16,603 bases of DNA. It comes from Clostridiales bacterium (lineage in GTDB: Bacteria; Bacillota; Clostridia; Tissierellales; Dethiosulfatibacteraceae). The stretch covers positions 1,015-17,617 of the forward strand of contig DPPH01000138.1 in NCBI GenBank assembly GCA_003539375.1. Direction: 5' to 3'. The notes under the pieces were generated by a model. That model saw only the letters and a list, made by a program, of their open reading frames with translations, had not been told where the DNA came from and ran no database searches. Each line of letters begins with the position of its first letter. The stretch's first letter is position 1. Of the stretch, positions 1 to 6,677 are shown one piece after another. A program made the position numbers and the translations under genes.

Positions 1-327
1 ATAATTTCTATACCTTTCCACCAGCTTACCTATAATATATGAAGCTAATATAAATCCCAGTATATATCCAAATGAAGGTGCAAATATATATGAAATACCA
101 CCCATACCACCTGAAAAAACTGGCAGGCCTATCAGACCCATAGCTAAATATAATATTTGAGATAAGGGTCCGCATTTAGGACCTAAGATTATACCGGATA
201 AAATTACAAAGAATACCTGAAGAGTGAAATTCACTGGACCCAAGGGTATTGCTATAAATACGGCACTTACAGCCATAAGAGCTGCAAATAAGGATGTTAA
301 AATCATATTTTTAGTAGATATTTTCAT
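1..327 (-). CDS. bioY: Biotin transporter BioY, N-terminal part (runs off the window)
   Basis: This is the first 109 codons of BioY, the membrane S component that binds biotin in ECF-type uptake systems (or works alone). The translation begins MKISTKNMILTSLFAALMA and continues with hydrophobic segments, then the family hallmark around residues 72-90 (GLPVFSGGMGG followed by SYIFAPSFGY). The reading frame stays open to base 1, so the C-terminal half lies outside. The start is ATG at 327, with GGAGG (333-337 on the complement) at normal spacing. A consensus promoter and two BirA-type operators lie directly upstream, so the gene is very probably repressed by biotinoyl-AMP-bound BirA, whose gene is at 6741. 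The identification rests on sequence motifs recalled from the family. Confidence 0.93.
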   Translation of the reverse strand, partial: MKISTKNMILTSLFAALMAVSAVFIAIPLGPVNFTLQVFFVILSGIILGPKCGPLSQILYLAMGLIGLPVFSGGMGGISYIFAPSFGYILGFILASYIIGKLVERYRNY

Positions 328-337
328 GATGCCTCCA

Positions 338-368
338 TTGTCAACTTGTTTTGTTTTATGGTTAACGA
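338..368. promoter_or_regulatory. BirA-type operator, bioY-proximal copy
   Basis: TTGTCAACT (338-346), a 13-bp spacer and GGTTAACGA (360-368) match the Bacillota BirA operator layout (TTGTTAACC, 13 bp, GGTTAACAA) with about three mismatches. It overlaps the probable bioY transcription start. It is weaker than the copy at 390-420 but has the same geometry. Confidence 0.65.
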
Positions 369-396
369 TTATATATTCTATATGATTAATTGTCAA
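368..396 (-). promoter_or_regulatory. Sigma-70 promoter of bioY
   Basis: On the minus strand TTGACA (396-391) is followed after exactly 17 bp by TATAAT (373-368), a perfect consensus pair. Transcription would start near 361, giving a leader of about 34 nt before the bioY start. The -35 hexamer lies inside the left half of one BirA-type operator (390-420). The -10 abuts the right half of the other (338-368). This is an arrangement suited to tight repression. Confidence 0.85.
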
Positions 397-420
397 CCTA
401 AAATATTTTTTAGTTAACTA
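390..420. promoter_or_regulatory. BirA-type operator over the bioY -35
   Basis: TTGTCAACC (390-398), a 13-bp spacer and AGTTAACTA (412-420) fit the BirA operator. It covers the -35 of bioY and ends only 7 bp before the sigma-54 element of the divergent operon. BirA bound here could therefore also affect that operon or looping by its activator, although this second role is inference. A copy differing at one base stands at 6647-6677 in front of birA. Confidence 0.8.
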
Positions 421-427
421 ATTAATG

Positions 428-443
428 TGGCACACAATTTGCA
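428..443 (+). promoter_or_regulatory. Sigma-54 (-24/-12) promoter of the BKACE operon
   Basis: TGGCAC (428-433), 5 bp and TTGCA (439-443) reproduce the sigma-54 consensus (TGGCAC-N5-TTGCA), with the GG (429-430) and GC (441-442) pairs 12 bp apart. Transcription would start near 454, about 26 nt before the BKACE start codon. No comparable sigma-70 -35/-10 pair is seen, although TATAAT does occur by itself at 447-452. A gene for a sigma-54 activator lies at the far end of the same cluster (5154-6542), which strongly supports the call. The binding sites of the activator were not identified. Confidence 0.88.
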
Positions 444-479
444 AAATATAATACTGACTAAAAAATTAAGGAGGTTTTT

Positions 480-1391
480 ATGAGAAGGAAGAGAATAATT
501 AACTGTTCAATAACGGGGTCAATACATACTCCATCTATGTCCCCGTACTTACCAACAACACCTGATGAAATAGCTCAAAATGCTATAGATGCTGCTAATG
601 CTGGGGCTGCTACCGTTCATATACATGCTAGAAGTCCTGAAGATGGTAAACCTTCATCAGATTTGAAAATCTATGAAGAAATCATTGACAAAATAAGAAG
701 TAGAAATAAGGATGTTATCATTTGCATTACTACAGGCGGTAGCTTTTATATGACGGTTGACGAAAGAGCTGCTTCTGTACCTAAATTCAAACCAGAACTA
801 GCATCAATGAATGCTGGGTCAATAAATTGGGGGCTTTTTCCTGCAGCAGATAAAATCAAAGAATTTAAATACGACTGGGAAAAACCAAATTTAGAAGGAA
901 CTATAGACGTTATATTTAAAAATACTTTCGGTGACATGAAGAAGCTACTGGAAATGATGTCAAAAAACAACACTAAGCCGGAACTAGAATGCTACGATGT
1001 TGGACACTTATATAATGTTAAGTTTATGAAAGATTCTGGTTGGATTAAAGGAAAACCTTATCTGCAATTTGTTTTAGGAATCAACGGAGCTCTTGCTGCT
1101 ACTCACTATGACTTGCAATACATGAAGGAAACTGCAGACAGATTATTTGGAAATGATGGTTATGAGTGGTCAGCTTTTGGTGCTGGTAAGACTGAATATC
1201 CAATATGTACACACAACTTATTTTTAGGAGGCCACGTTAGAGTTGGAATGGAGGACAATTTATACTTATCTAAAGGAGTTCTTGCAAGGAACAATGGCGA
1301 ATTAGTTGAAAAAATGGCTAGGATCATGAAGGAATTTGACTATGAAATTGCTACTCCTAAAGAAGCTAGAGAAATTTTAGGAATCAAATAG
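480..1391 (+). CDS. Beta-keto acid cleavage enzyme (BKACE, DUF849 family)
   Basis: A 303-residue cytoplasmic enzyme of the BKACE family, whose founder is 3-keto-5-aminohexanoate cleavage enzyme (Kce). Members are Zn-dependent TIM-barrel Claisen-type enzymes: beta-keto acid + acetyl-CoA gives acetoacetate + a new acyl-CoA. The sequence shows the metal-binding HIH (H47, H49), the family N-terminus with ITGSIHTPSMSPYLP, and RVGMED (R254, E258, D259). The last matches the Arg, metal-ligand Glu and catalytic Asp of Kce in spacing. Length is normal. The start is ATG 480 with AAGGAGG ending at 474. It is the first gene after the sigma-54 promoter and is followed by symporter and dehydrogenase genes. 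The family is certain. The acyl group is not: known members act on different keto acids, including dehydrocarnitine, and the lysine-pathway partners expected for a true Kce are absent here. Confidence 0.92.
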   Translation: MRRKRIINCSITGSIHTPSMSPYLPTTPDEIAQNAIDAANAGAATVHIHARSPEDGKPSSDLKIYEEIIDKIRSRNKDVIICITTGGSFYMTVDERAASVPKFKPELASMNAGSINWGLFPAADKIKEFKYDWEKPNLEGTIDVIFKNTFGDMKKLLEMMSKNNTKPELECYDVGHLYNVKFMKDSGWIKGKPYLQFVLGINGALAATHYDLQYMKETADRLFGNDGYEWSAFGAGKTEYPICTHNLFLGGHVRVGMEDNLYLSKGVLARNNGELVEKMARIMKEFDYEIATPKEAREILGIK

Positions 1392-1574
1392 GTTAAAGGA
1401 TGTTGTTTATAACCTACACATTAAATAATTTGTCTTTAATAAACAACACAAAATACATAGAATAGGAGGAGATATATATAAGTAAAAAATAATTATAAAT
1501 ATTTATTAATAGACAAGTTTCAATCATTACATTAAAATTAATTTTATTAAACTATCTATTTAAGGAGGAACAAA
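1392..1574 (+). other. 183-bp spacer with a stem-loop and an orphan ribosome binding site
   Basis: The gap between the BKACE gene and the small membrane-protein gene contains a perfect 10-bp inverted repeat, TGTTGTTTAT (1401-1410) and ATAAACAACA (1439-1448), with a 28-nt loop. A competing 7-bp pair, TAGGTTA (1389-1395) with TAACCTA (1410-1416), shares its left arm. No T-run follows, so it is not a normal terminator; an mRNA processing or stability element is possible. At 1464-1470 there is a strong AGGAGGA sequence with no ATG, GTG or TTG at usable distance. No promoter for the downstream genes was recognised, so read-through from the sigma-54 promoter is assumed. Confidence 0.45.
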
Positions 1575-1703
1575 ATGGTTTGGTTATTATGGGCATCAAC
1601 AATCATAATAGGAATAGTAATATGTACTGTAGTTTGCAGTAAGATAGAAAATACTGGATTAAAAAGACTTGGGGCAACAGGTAGTCTTTTTAAATATCAA
1701 TAA
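1575..1703 (+). CDS. Small single-span membrane protein, probable symporter accessory subunit
   Basis: A 42-residue protein. Residues 3-21 form one hydrophobic segment (rich in Ile, Val, Trp), followed by a basic, polar tail containing KIENTGLKRLG. ATG 1575 has AAGGAGG (1562-1568) in ideal position, and the stop at 1703 lies 15 bp before the symporter gene, so translation looks genuine and coupled. Very small one-helix proteins are known to be encoded just before sodium:solute symporter genes in other bacteria, and I infer this is one. It may help assembly or stability of the transporter. There is no direct evidence of function, and the gene is short enough to be missed by automated annotation. 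Confidence 0.72.
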   Translation: MVWLLWASTIIIGIVICTVVCSKIENTGLKRLGATGSLFKYQ

Positions 1704-1718
1704 TAAAGGAGTAATAAC

Positions 1719-3284
1719 ATGGCTTATATAATTGTTTTTGGTTTATATTTTGGTTTTATAATAATTAGTTCAATAAAAAGTTCTAAGCAAGTAGAAACCT
1801 TGTCCGATTTTACGACTGGTGGTCACAGAATGGGCTTGTTTTTGGGAGTTGGAACTTCTATAGCAACGTGGTTAAGTGTTGCATCAGTTATGGGTGTACC
1901 TGGAAACCTATATACAACTGGATTTGCAGCAATCACTGGATGGGTTTCAGGTTGGTTTTTGGCAACAGCTTTAATGCCTATAATGGCATATAAGGTAAGA
2001 TTTCCTAAAATACCTACTCGTAGTTTTCCGGAATTTATGAGATTGAGATACGATCCTTTTGCAAAAAACAGTAAAATGCAACTACTAGTAGCTGTTTTAA
2101 TGATAATTGGATATTTTGTATTCGCTCATCTTCAGGTAGTAGGATTTGGAATTGTTTTTTCAACAGTTACTGGTTTACAATATGAAATTGCTATCTTTTT
2201 CTTTCTAGCAATATTAATCTTCACAAGTATGGGAGGCTTTTGGTCTGTAGCAGCAACTGATACATTAAATGCAATAATGATTTTTATTGGTGTAGTAGTA
2301 GCAGCATTTGTCGTACTTCAAAACACAGGAGGTATAGGTAATATCATGCAGACTATATCAACAACAACAGCACCAACCTTTGTAGGTGGTGAAGCTAAGG
2401 AAGCTGGAATAATGATTTCACCTGCTGGTACATTTGGTGCATCTGCTTTAATTTCAATTTTCTTATCAAACTCATTAGGTGCTGCTGTAGCCCCTCACTG
2501 GATTACAAGATTTATGGCTCCTAAAAATGCTAAAGCTGCTGCTTTACAAATGACAATAACTTTAGTTTTACTAGTAGGTATTTTTGTACCTTTAATTATA
2601 ATTGGTCTTGGATCAAAAGCTTTGTTACCGAGCCTCCCAGTAGGAAAAACTACTGATTATCTCTTTCCGATGTTAATTACTCAGTATGCACCACCAATTA
2701 TAGGTGCTATCGCTCTTGCTGGTATTTCTGCTGCTGCAGTATCAACTGCTAACTCCATGCTTTTAATTTGTGGTACAGGAGTTGTTTACGATATAAAAAG
2801 AACTCTATCTGGAAGTGAAGTTGCTTCTGAAGCTGATGACAACACTACCGTTAAGCAATTAAGAATAGTTATTTTCGGATTAGGTGCATTAGCAGTAATC
2901 AGTGCTATCAAACCTCCCGTTTTATTAGCAATGGGCTTCACCTATATATACGGTGGGTTTGGAGCAGCATTCTTTTGGCCAGTAGTATTAGGATTGTACT
3001 GGAGACGTATGAATAAAGCGGGTGCTTATGCAGCAATTATTGCCGGGCTAGGTGGATATATATTTGCTACAATCACGGCTTCTAGTATTCCATCCTTCTT
3101 AGTAGGTGCAGGACTTTCCCTTGTTGCATGTTTAATAGGTGTATTTACAACTAAAAAACCACCTCTGGAATCATATGAGTCCTTCTTTGAACCAGAAATA
3201 AGTGAATCTACAAGAAAAGTAGTATATAAAATTAGAAAAGAATCAGATGAAAGAAACGATATTAAAACTGAAGGAATTAAATAA
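1719..3284 (+). CDS. Sodium:solute symporter (SSS family)
   Basis: A 521-residue polytopic membrane protein of the SSS family (relatives PanF, PutP, ActP), length and about 13 hydrophobic segments as expected. It should import a small organic acid or similar solute together with Na+. The adjacent S342-T343 pair in ISAAAVSTANSML is where PutP-type carriers place Na2-site ligands. The later GGFGAAFFWPVVLGLYWRRMNKAG (about residues 412-435) is the conserved second family signature; it ends a conserved helix and leads into GAYAAIIAG. The C-terminal 45 residues are charged and cytoplasmic. ATG 1719 has AAAGGAG (1705-1711). The position between a BKACE gene and two dehydrogenase genes implies that it imports the substrate of the pathway, but the substrate cannot be read from sequence. 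Confidence 0.9.
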   Translation: MAYIIVFGLYFGFIIISSIKSSKQVETLSDFTTGGHRMGLFLGVGTSIATWLSVASVMGVPGNLYTTGFAAITGWVSGWFLATALMPIMAYKVRFPKIPTRSFPEFMRLRYDPFAKNSKMQLLVAVLMIIGYFVFAHLQVVGFGIVFSTVTGLQYEIAIFFFLAILIFTSMGGFWSVAATDTLNAIMIFIGVVVAAFVVLQNTGGIGNIMQTISTTTAPTFVGGEAKEAGIMISPAGTFGASALISIFLSNSLGAAVAPHWITRFMAPKNAKAAALQMTITLVLLVGIFVPLIIIGLGSKALLPSLPVGKTTDYLFPMLITQYAPPIIGAIALAGISAAAVSTANSMLLICGTGVVYDIKRTLSGSEVASEADDNTTVKQLRIVIFGLGALAVISAIKPPVLLAMGFTYIYGGFGAAFFWPVVLGLYWRRMNKAGAYAAIIAGLGGYIFATITASSIPSFLVGAGLSLVACLIGVFTTKKPPLESYESFFEPEISESTRKVVYKIRKESDERNDIKTEGIK

Positions 3285-3301
3285 TACATAAGGAGTACAT
3301 A

Positions 3302-4045
3302 ATGAAAAGACTAGAAAATAAAATAGCAGTAATTACTGGAGGTGCAAAAGGCATAGGTTTTGCTACATGTAAGAAATTTGTTTTAGAAGGCTCAAAAGTA
3401 ATAATCTTTGATATTGATGAAAAATCTATTGAGGAAGCTGTTATTGAACTAAATCAAATAGAAAATCTAGCTGAAGGTTATAAAGTAGATGTAACCGATA
3501 AATATAGTGTGGAAAATGCTTTCAAAACAATAAAAGAAAAATACAAGAATATAGATATCCTAATCAATAATGCCGGTATACTCAAGGACAATCAGTTAGA
3601 TAAGATGAGTTATGAAGATTTCGATAAAGTAATTGATATAAACCTTAAAGGAACCTTTAACTGCTCTAAAGCTGTTATACCATATATGCTTGAGCAAAAT
3701 AAAGGATGCATAATTAATGCTACATCTATTGTAGGAGTATATGGAAACTACGGACAAACTAATTATGCCGCTTCAAAATGGGGAGTAATTGGTATGATGA
3801 AATGCTGGGCAAAAGAGTATGGTAAATTAAATATACGATCAAATGCTGTTGCTCCTGGCTTTATTGATACTCCAATACTTGATCCTATTCCTGAAAAGGT
3901 TATTAACAATCTAATTAGAGGCATTCCTATGAGAAGACTAGGTAAACCTGAAGAAATAGCAAACGTTTATGCTTTTTTAGCTTCTGATGAAGCTTCATAT
4001 ATAAATGGAGCTGTAATTGAAGTAAGCGGCGGGAAAACATTATAG
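3302..4045 (+). CDS. Short-chain dehydrogenase/reductase, probably NAD-linked hydroxy acid dehydrogenase
   Basis: A 247-residue classical SDR. Visible elements are TGGAKGIG (12-19, cofactor loop), NNAG (89-92), catalytic S142, Y155 and K159 (YAASK), and the C-terminal INGAVIEVSGG. D37 at the end of the second beta strand (IIFDID) favours NAD(H) over NADP(H). This argues against a biosynthetic FabG, which it otherwise resembles, and for a catabolic oxidation. In this operon the natural role is oxidation of an imported 3-hydroxy acid to the beta-keto acid cleaved by the BKACE; that step is inferred. ATG 3302 has AGGAG (3291-3295), 17 bp after the symporter stop. The next gene follows after 9 bp. 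Confidence 0.87.
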   Translation: MKRLENKIAVITGGAKGIGFATCKKFVLEGSKVIIFDIDEKSIEEAVIELNQIENLAEGYKVDVTDKYSVENAFKTIKEKYKNIDILINNAGILKDNQLDKMSYEDFDKVIDINLKGTFNCSKAVIPYMLEQNKGCIINATSIVGVYGNYGQTNYAASKWGVIGMMKCWAKEYGKLNIRSNAVAPGFIDTPILDPIPEKVINNLIRGIPMRRLGKPEEIANVYAFLASDEASYINGAVIEVSGGKTL

Positions 4046-4054
4046 GAGGGAAAA

Positions 4055-5092
4055 ATGAGAATTGCAATTTTAGGCGCTGGCTCACTAGGTACAATAATAG
4101 GCGGGCTAATTACAAAGGGTACCTTAGGAGAACACGAGGTCACCTTAATAGATACAAATGAAAAACATGTTGAAAAGTTAAACGAAAAAGGAGCTACAAT
4201 AACAGGGTTTTTAGAATTCAATCATCCAGTTATTGCTAAAACTCCAGATAACATGGACGGAATTTACGACTTAGTAATTCTTCTGACTAAACAAACTTTT
4301 AATGATACTGCACTTACAAACTTACTCAACTATATTAATGAAGATAGTGTAGTTTGCACCTTGCAAAATGGAATACCAGAGGAATTTGTTTCAGAGTACG
4401 TTGGAATAGAAAGAACTGTGGGAGGAGCTGTTGGTTTTGGTGCTACATGGATTGAACCTGGAGTTTCTATGCTAACGTCAAAATACGAAGCTGTAAAAAA
4501 TTATGCCTTTGATATCGGCGAAATTAACGGACAGATTACACCAAGAATAGAAATGGTTAAAGAAATTCTTTCCAATGTAGGCACTACTGAAATAATGACA
4601 AATTTAATGGAAATAAGATGGTCAAAAGTCTTAATGAATGCTACTTTTAGTGGTATGTCAGCAGCATTAGGTTGCACTTTTGGTGATGTAATGGATAATG
4701 AAATAGCCATGAAAGCATTATCATATGTTGCCGATGAGACGGTAAAAACAGCTCATGCTAATAATTACGAGTTGATTTACATGAATGGAATAAACATGGA
4801 TGATTTAGAGCTAAAAAACAGTGAAACTTTAGAGGATAAAATGGAGCTGTACCATATCGGGTGGGATAAACACAGAGATCTAAAAGCAAGTATGCTTCAA
4901 GATTTGGAAAAAGGCATCCCATGTGAAATAGATTACATAAACGGTGTTGTCTCTAAAAAAGGAAAAGAAAAAAGTGTAAAAACACCTTTTAATGACAAAG
5001 TTATAGAACTAGTTAAAAAAGCTGAAGCAGGAAAATATGTTCCAGATTTCAAAACTAATTTGAAAGAATTTGAAAGAATGTTAGATTTTTAG
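4055..5092 (+). CDS. PanE/ApbA-fold (ketopantoate reductase family) dehydrogenase, substrate unknown
   Basis: A 345-residue two-domain oxidoreductase of the 2-dehydropantoate 2-reductase family, some 40 residues longer than E. coli PanE. The Rossmann loop is GAGSLG (7-12). Residues matching the PanE active site are present: K79 (LTKQT), N105 (LQNG), K191 (RWSKVLMN), N195 and E291 (CEIDYING). D33 at the end of the second beta strand (LIDTN) suggests NAD(H), unlike NADPH-dependent PanE. No pantothenate genes are nearby. I therefore doubt that it makes pantoate. It probably oxidises or reduces a 2- or 3-hydroxy/keto acid in the same pathway, perhaps the other stereoisomer from the SDR's substrate. 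It is the last gene of the operon, with AGGAGGG 4-6 bp before ATG 4055 and a strong terminator after it. Confidence 0.85.
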   Translation: MRIAILGAGSLGTIIGGLITKGTLGEHEVTLIDTNEKHVEKLNEKGATITGFLEFNHPVIAKTPDNMDGIYDLVILLTKQTFNDTALTNLLNYINEDSVVCTLQNGIPEEFVSEYVGIERTVGGAVGFGATWIEPGVSMLTSKYEAVKNYAFDIGEINGQITPRIEMVKEILSNVGTTEIMTNLMEIRWSKVLMNATFSGMSAALGCTFGDVMDNEIAMKALSYVADETVKTAHANNYELIYMNGINMDDLELKNSETLEDKMELYHIGWDKHRDLKASMLQDLEKGIPCEIDYINGVVSKKGKEKSVKTPFNDKVIELVKKAEAGKYVPDFKTNLKEFERMLDF

Positions 5093-5109
5093 CATTTTAA
5101 CTAAATATT

Positions 5110-5155
5110 AAAAACTCTCCAATTTGTAAAATTTTACATTAAGGAGAGTTTTTTT
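5110..5155. terminator. Bidirectional intrinsic terminator
   Basis: AAAACTCTCC (5111-5120) pairs with GGAGAGTTTT (5143-5152). An inner palindrome, TGTAAAATTTTACA (5125-5138), lengthens the hairpin. The right arm runs into a T-tract (to 5155) on the plus strand, and the left arm gives a T-tract on the minus strand. It can stop both the BKACE operon and the convergent activator gene, whose stop codon (5154-5156) overlaps its edge. Confidence 0.9.
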
Positions 5156-6542
5156 ATATTTTTATATTGTATTTCTTTAATTTAGTATACAGGTAAGTCC
5201 TATCGATATCTAAAATTTTAGCTGCATGGGATTTATTGCCACCAGTTTTTAACAACACTTTTGTTATGTATTTCTTCTCTACCTCTTCCTTTATGTCTTC
5301 TAGGGAGAAATATTCCGAAGCTACATTTACTACATTATCAGATTCAGAACTTAAATCCCTATTAAAGATTTCAAAATCTTCGTATTCTAAAATTCCTGAT
5401 GCTTTAATTACGCAGGCACCCTTAACTGCATTTTCAAGTTCTCTAACATTTCCAGGCCAATTGTATTTTTTTAACTCTTCTACTATTTTTTTATCTATGC
5501 CTACTATACCTAAGCCATAAATATTATTATATTTTTCTATAAAATAATTAATTAAAAGCTCAATATCCTCAAGTCTTTTATTCAATGGCGGTATATTTAA
5601 CTCAATTACATTAATTCTATAATATAAATCTTCTCTAAACTTTCCATTTTCTACCATTTCTTTAAGATCTCTATTTGTACTGCAAAGTATTCTTACATCT
5701 AAAGGGATGGTTTTGTTATCTCCAATTCTTTCTATCTCTCTTTCTTCTAAGACTCTTAGAAGCTTAGATTGGAGAGCTATTGGCATTTCACCTAATTCAT
5801 CTAATAAAATAGTTCCTCCATTAGCATATTCAAACTTTCCTATCTTTCCATTTTTTAAAGCTCCAGAAAAAGAACCAGGAGCATATCCAAACAACTCTGA
5901 TTCTATTAATTCCTTTGGTATTGCTGCACAGTTTATCTTTACAAATTTTTTATCACTTCTATCACTTAAACTGTGTATAGCATTAGCAAAAACCTCTTTA
6001 CCCGTTCCGGTTTCTCCTGTAATCAAAATAGAAATAGGTGATTTTGAAATTTTTTGAATCTTATTTTTTAAGTTGTTAATAATATTAGAAGAACCAATAA
6101 TTTTATCTAATCCACTGTTTGATTCTTTCAGTTTCTCAATTTCTTTTTTATATTTAAGGTTCTCTTCTTTTAATTTTTCGATTTTTTTATTTAAAATTTC
6201 AACTTTATACAAATCTTGAAAAGTAGCAGTTGAAATTAATCCAGTTATTTTATTGTTATCATCCCTTATTAAAATCCGATTACAAATTACATCTTTTCCA
6301 TTTTTCAAAGTGAAAATGTCACCTATAGTTTCAACCTTGCTTTCTAAAACTTCCGGTATTTTAGTATTTGGAATTACATCTTCTATATATTTTCCCACTA
6401 CATCATCTTCTATATCCAAAATATCCAGATAGTCTTCGCTAATGTATGTTATCTTCCCTTTTTCATCTGTTATAACTGTAAGATACAAGGAATTTATCGC
6501 TCTAAACAAATCTTCACAATTACTATTTTTAAATAAGTTCAA
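5154..6542 (-). CDS. Sigma-54-dependent transcriptional activator (PAS, AAA+, Fis-type HTH)
   Basis: An enhancer-binding protein that uses ATP to open sigma-54 promoters. With the start proposed here (462 residues) it has an N-terminal PAS-like sensor (about 10-108), a Lys/Glu-rich coiled-coil linker (about 113-141), and the AAA+ domain. The AAA+ domain carries Walker A GETGTGKE (176-183), a variant sigma-54 loop GSFSGA (223-228, usually GAFTGA), Walker B LLDEL (about 246-250) and arginine-finger region FREDLYYR (about 302-309). A Fis-type HTH follows at the C-terminus (GGNKSHAAKILDIDRTYLYTKL). There is no receiver domain; the PAS domain probably senses a small ligand. The frame extends to an ATG at 6557, but the only Shine-Dalgarno, GGAGG, overlaps that codon and stands 8 nt before TTG 6542, so TTG is preferred. 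It converges on the BKACE operon with a sigma-54 promoter, its most likely target. Confidence 0.92.
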   Translation of the reverse strand: MNLFKNSNCEDLFRAINSLYLTVITDEKGKITYISEDYLDILDIEDDVVGKYIEDVIPNTKIPEVLESKVETIGDIFTLKNGKDVICNRILIRDDNNKITGLISTATFQDLYKVEILNKKIEKLKEENLKYKKEIEKLKESNSGLDKIIGSSNIINNLKNKIQKISKSPISILITGETGTGKEVFANAIHSLSDRSDKKFVKINCAAIPKELIESELFGYAPGSFSGALKNGKIGKFEYANGGTILLDELGEMPIALQSKLLRVLEEREIERIGDNKTIPLDVRILCSTNRDLKEMVENGKFREDLYYRINVIELNIPPLNKRLEDIELLINYFIEKYNNIYGLGIVGIDKKIVEELKKYNWPGNVRELENAVKGACVIKASGILEYEDFEIFNRDLSSESDNVVNVASEYFSLEDIKEEVEKKYITKVLLKTGGNKSHAAKILDIDRTYLYTKLKKYNIKI

Positions 6543-6573
6543 TTTAAGAACCTCCATTATTTAAATATGATTA

Positions 6574-6583
6574 ATTATATCAC
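6574..6583 (-). promoter_or_regulatory. Likely extended -10 promoter of the sigma-54 activator gene
   Basis: On the minus strand TATAAT (6579-6574) is preceded by TGA, giving an extended -10 (TGnTATAAT). The region 17 bp upstream (TAGATA) is a poor -35. An alternative -35, TTGACA (6653-6648), lies inside the BirA operator but has no good -10 at 17 bp. The assignment is tentative. Confidence 0.5.
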
Positions 6584-6646
6584 AGAATCCCTTATATATC
6601 TATTTGTCAGCTGTTTTCACACTATTGAAATATATGTTTACATTAT

Positions 6647-6677
6647 TTGTCAACCTAAAATAATTTTTAGTTAACTA
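6647..6677. promoter_or_regulatory. BirA-type operator upstream of birA
   Basis: TTGTCAACC (6647-6655), a 13-bp spacer and AGTTAACTA (6669-6677) form the third site of this type and are identical to 390-420 except at one spacer base. It lies just above the birA promoter and in the divergent region shared with the activator gene, so autoregulation of birA is likely. A further half-site-like TTAACTAAT is repeated at 6671-6679 and 6683-6691. Confidence 0.78.

Noticed and set aside
1401..1448. The 10-bp stem as a terminator of the BKACE gene
   Set aside because: No T-run follows the right arm (it continues CAAAATACATAG), and no new promoter was found before the transporter gene. I list it only as a possible processing element.
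5226..5242. A GG/GC-spaced sequence resembling a sigma-54 element inside the activator gene
   Set aside because: It matches the consensus poorly (TGG-GAT rather than TGGCAC), and it is inside coding sequence with no gene correctly placed downstream.
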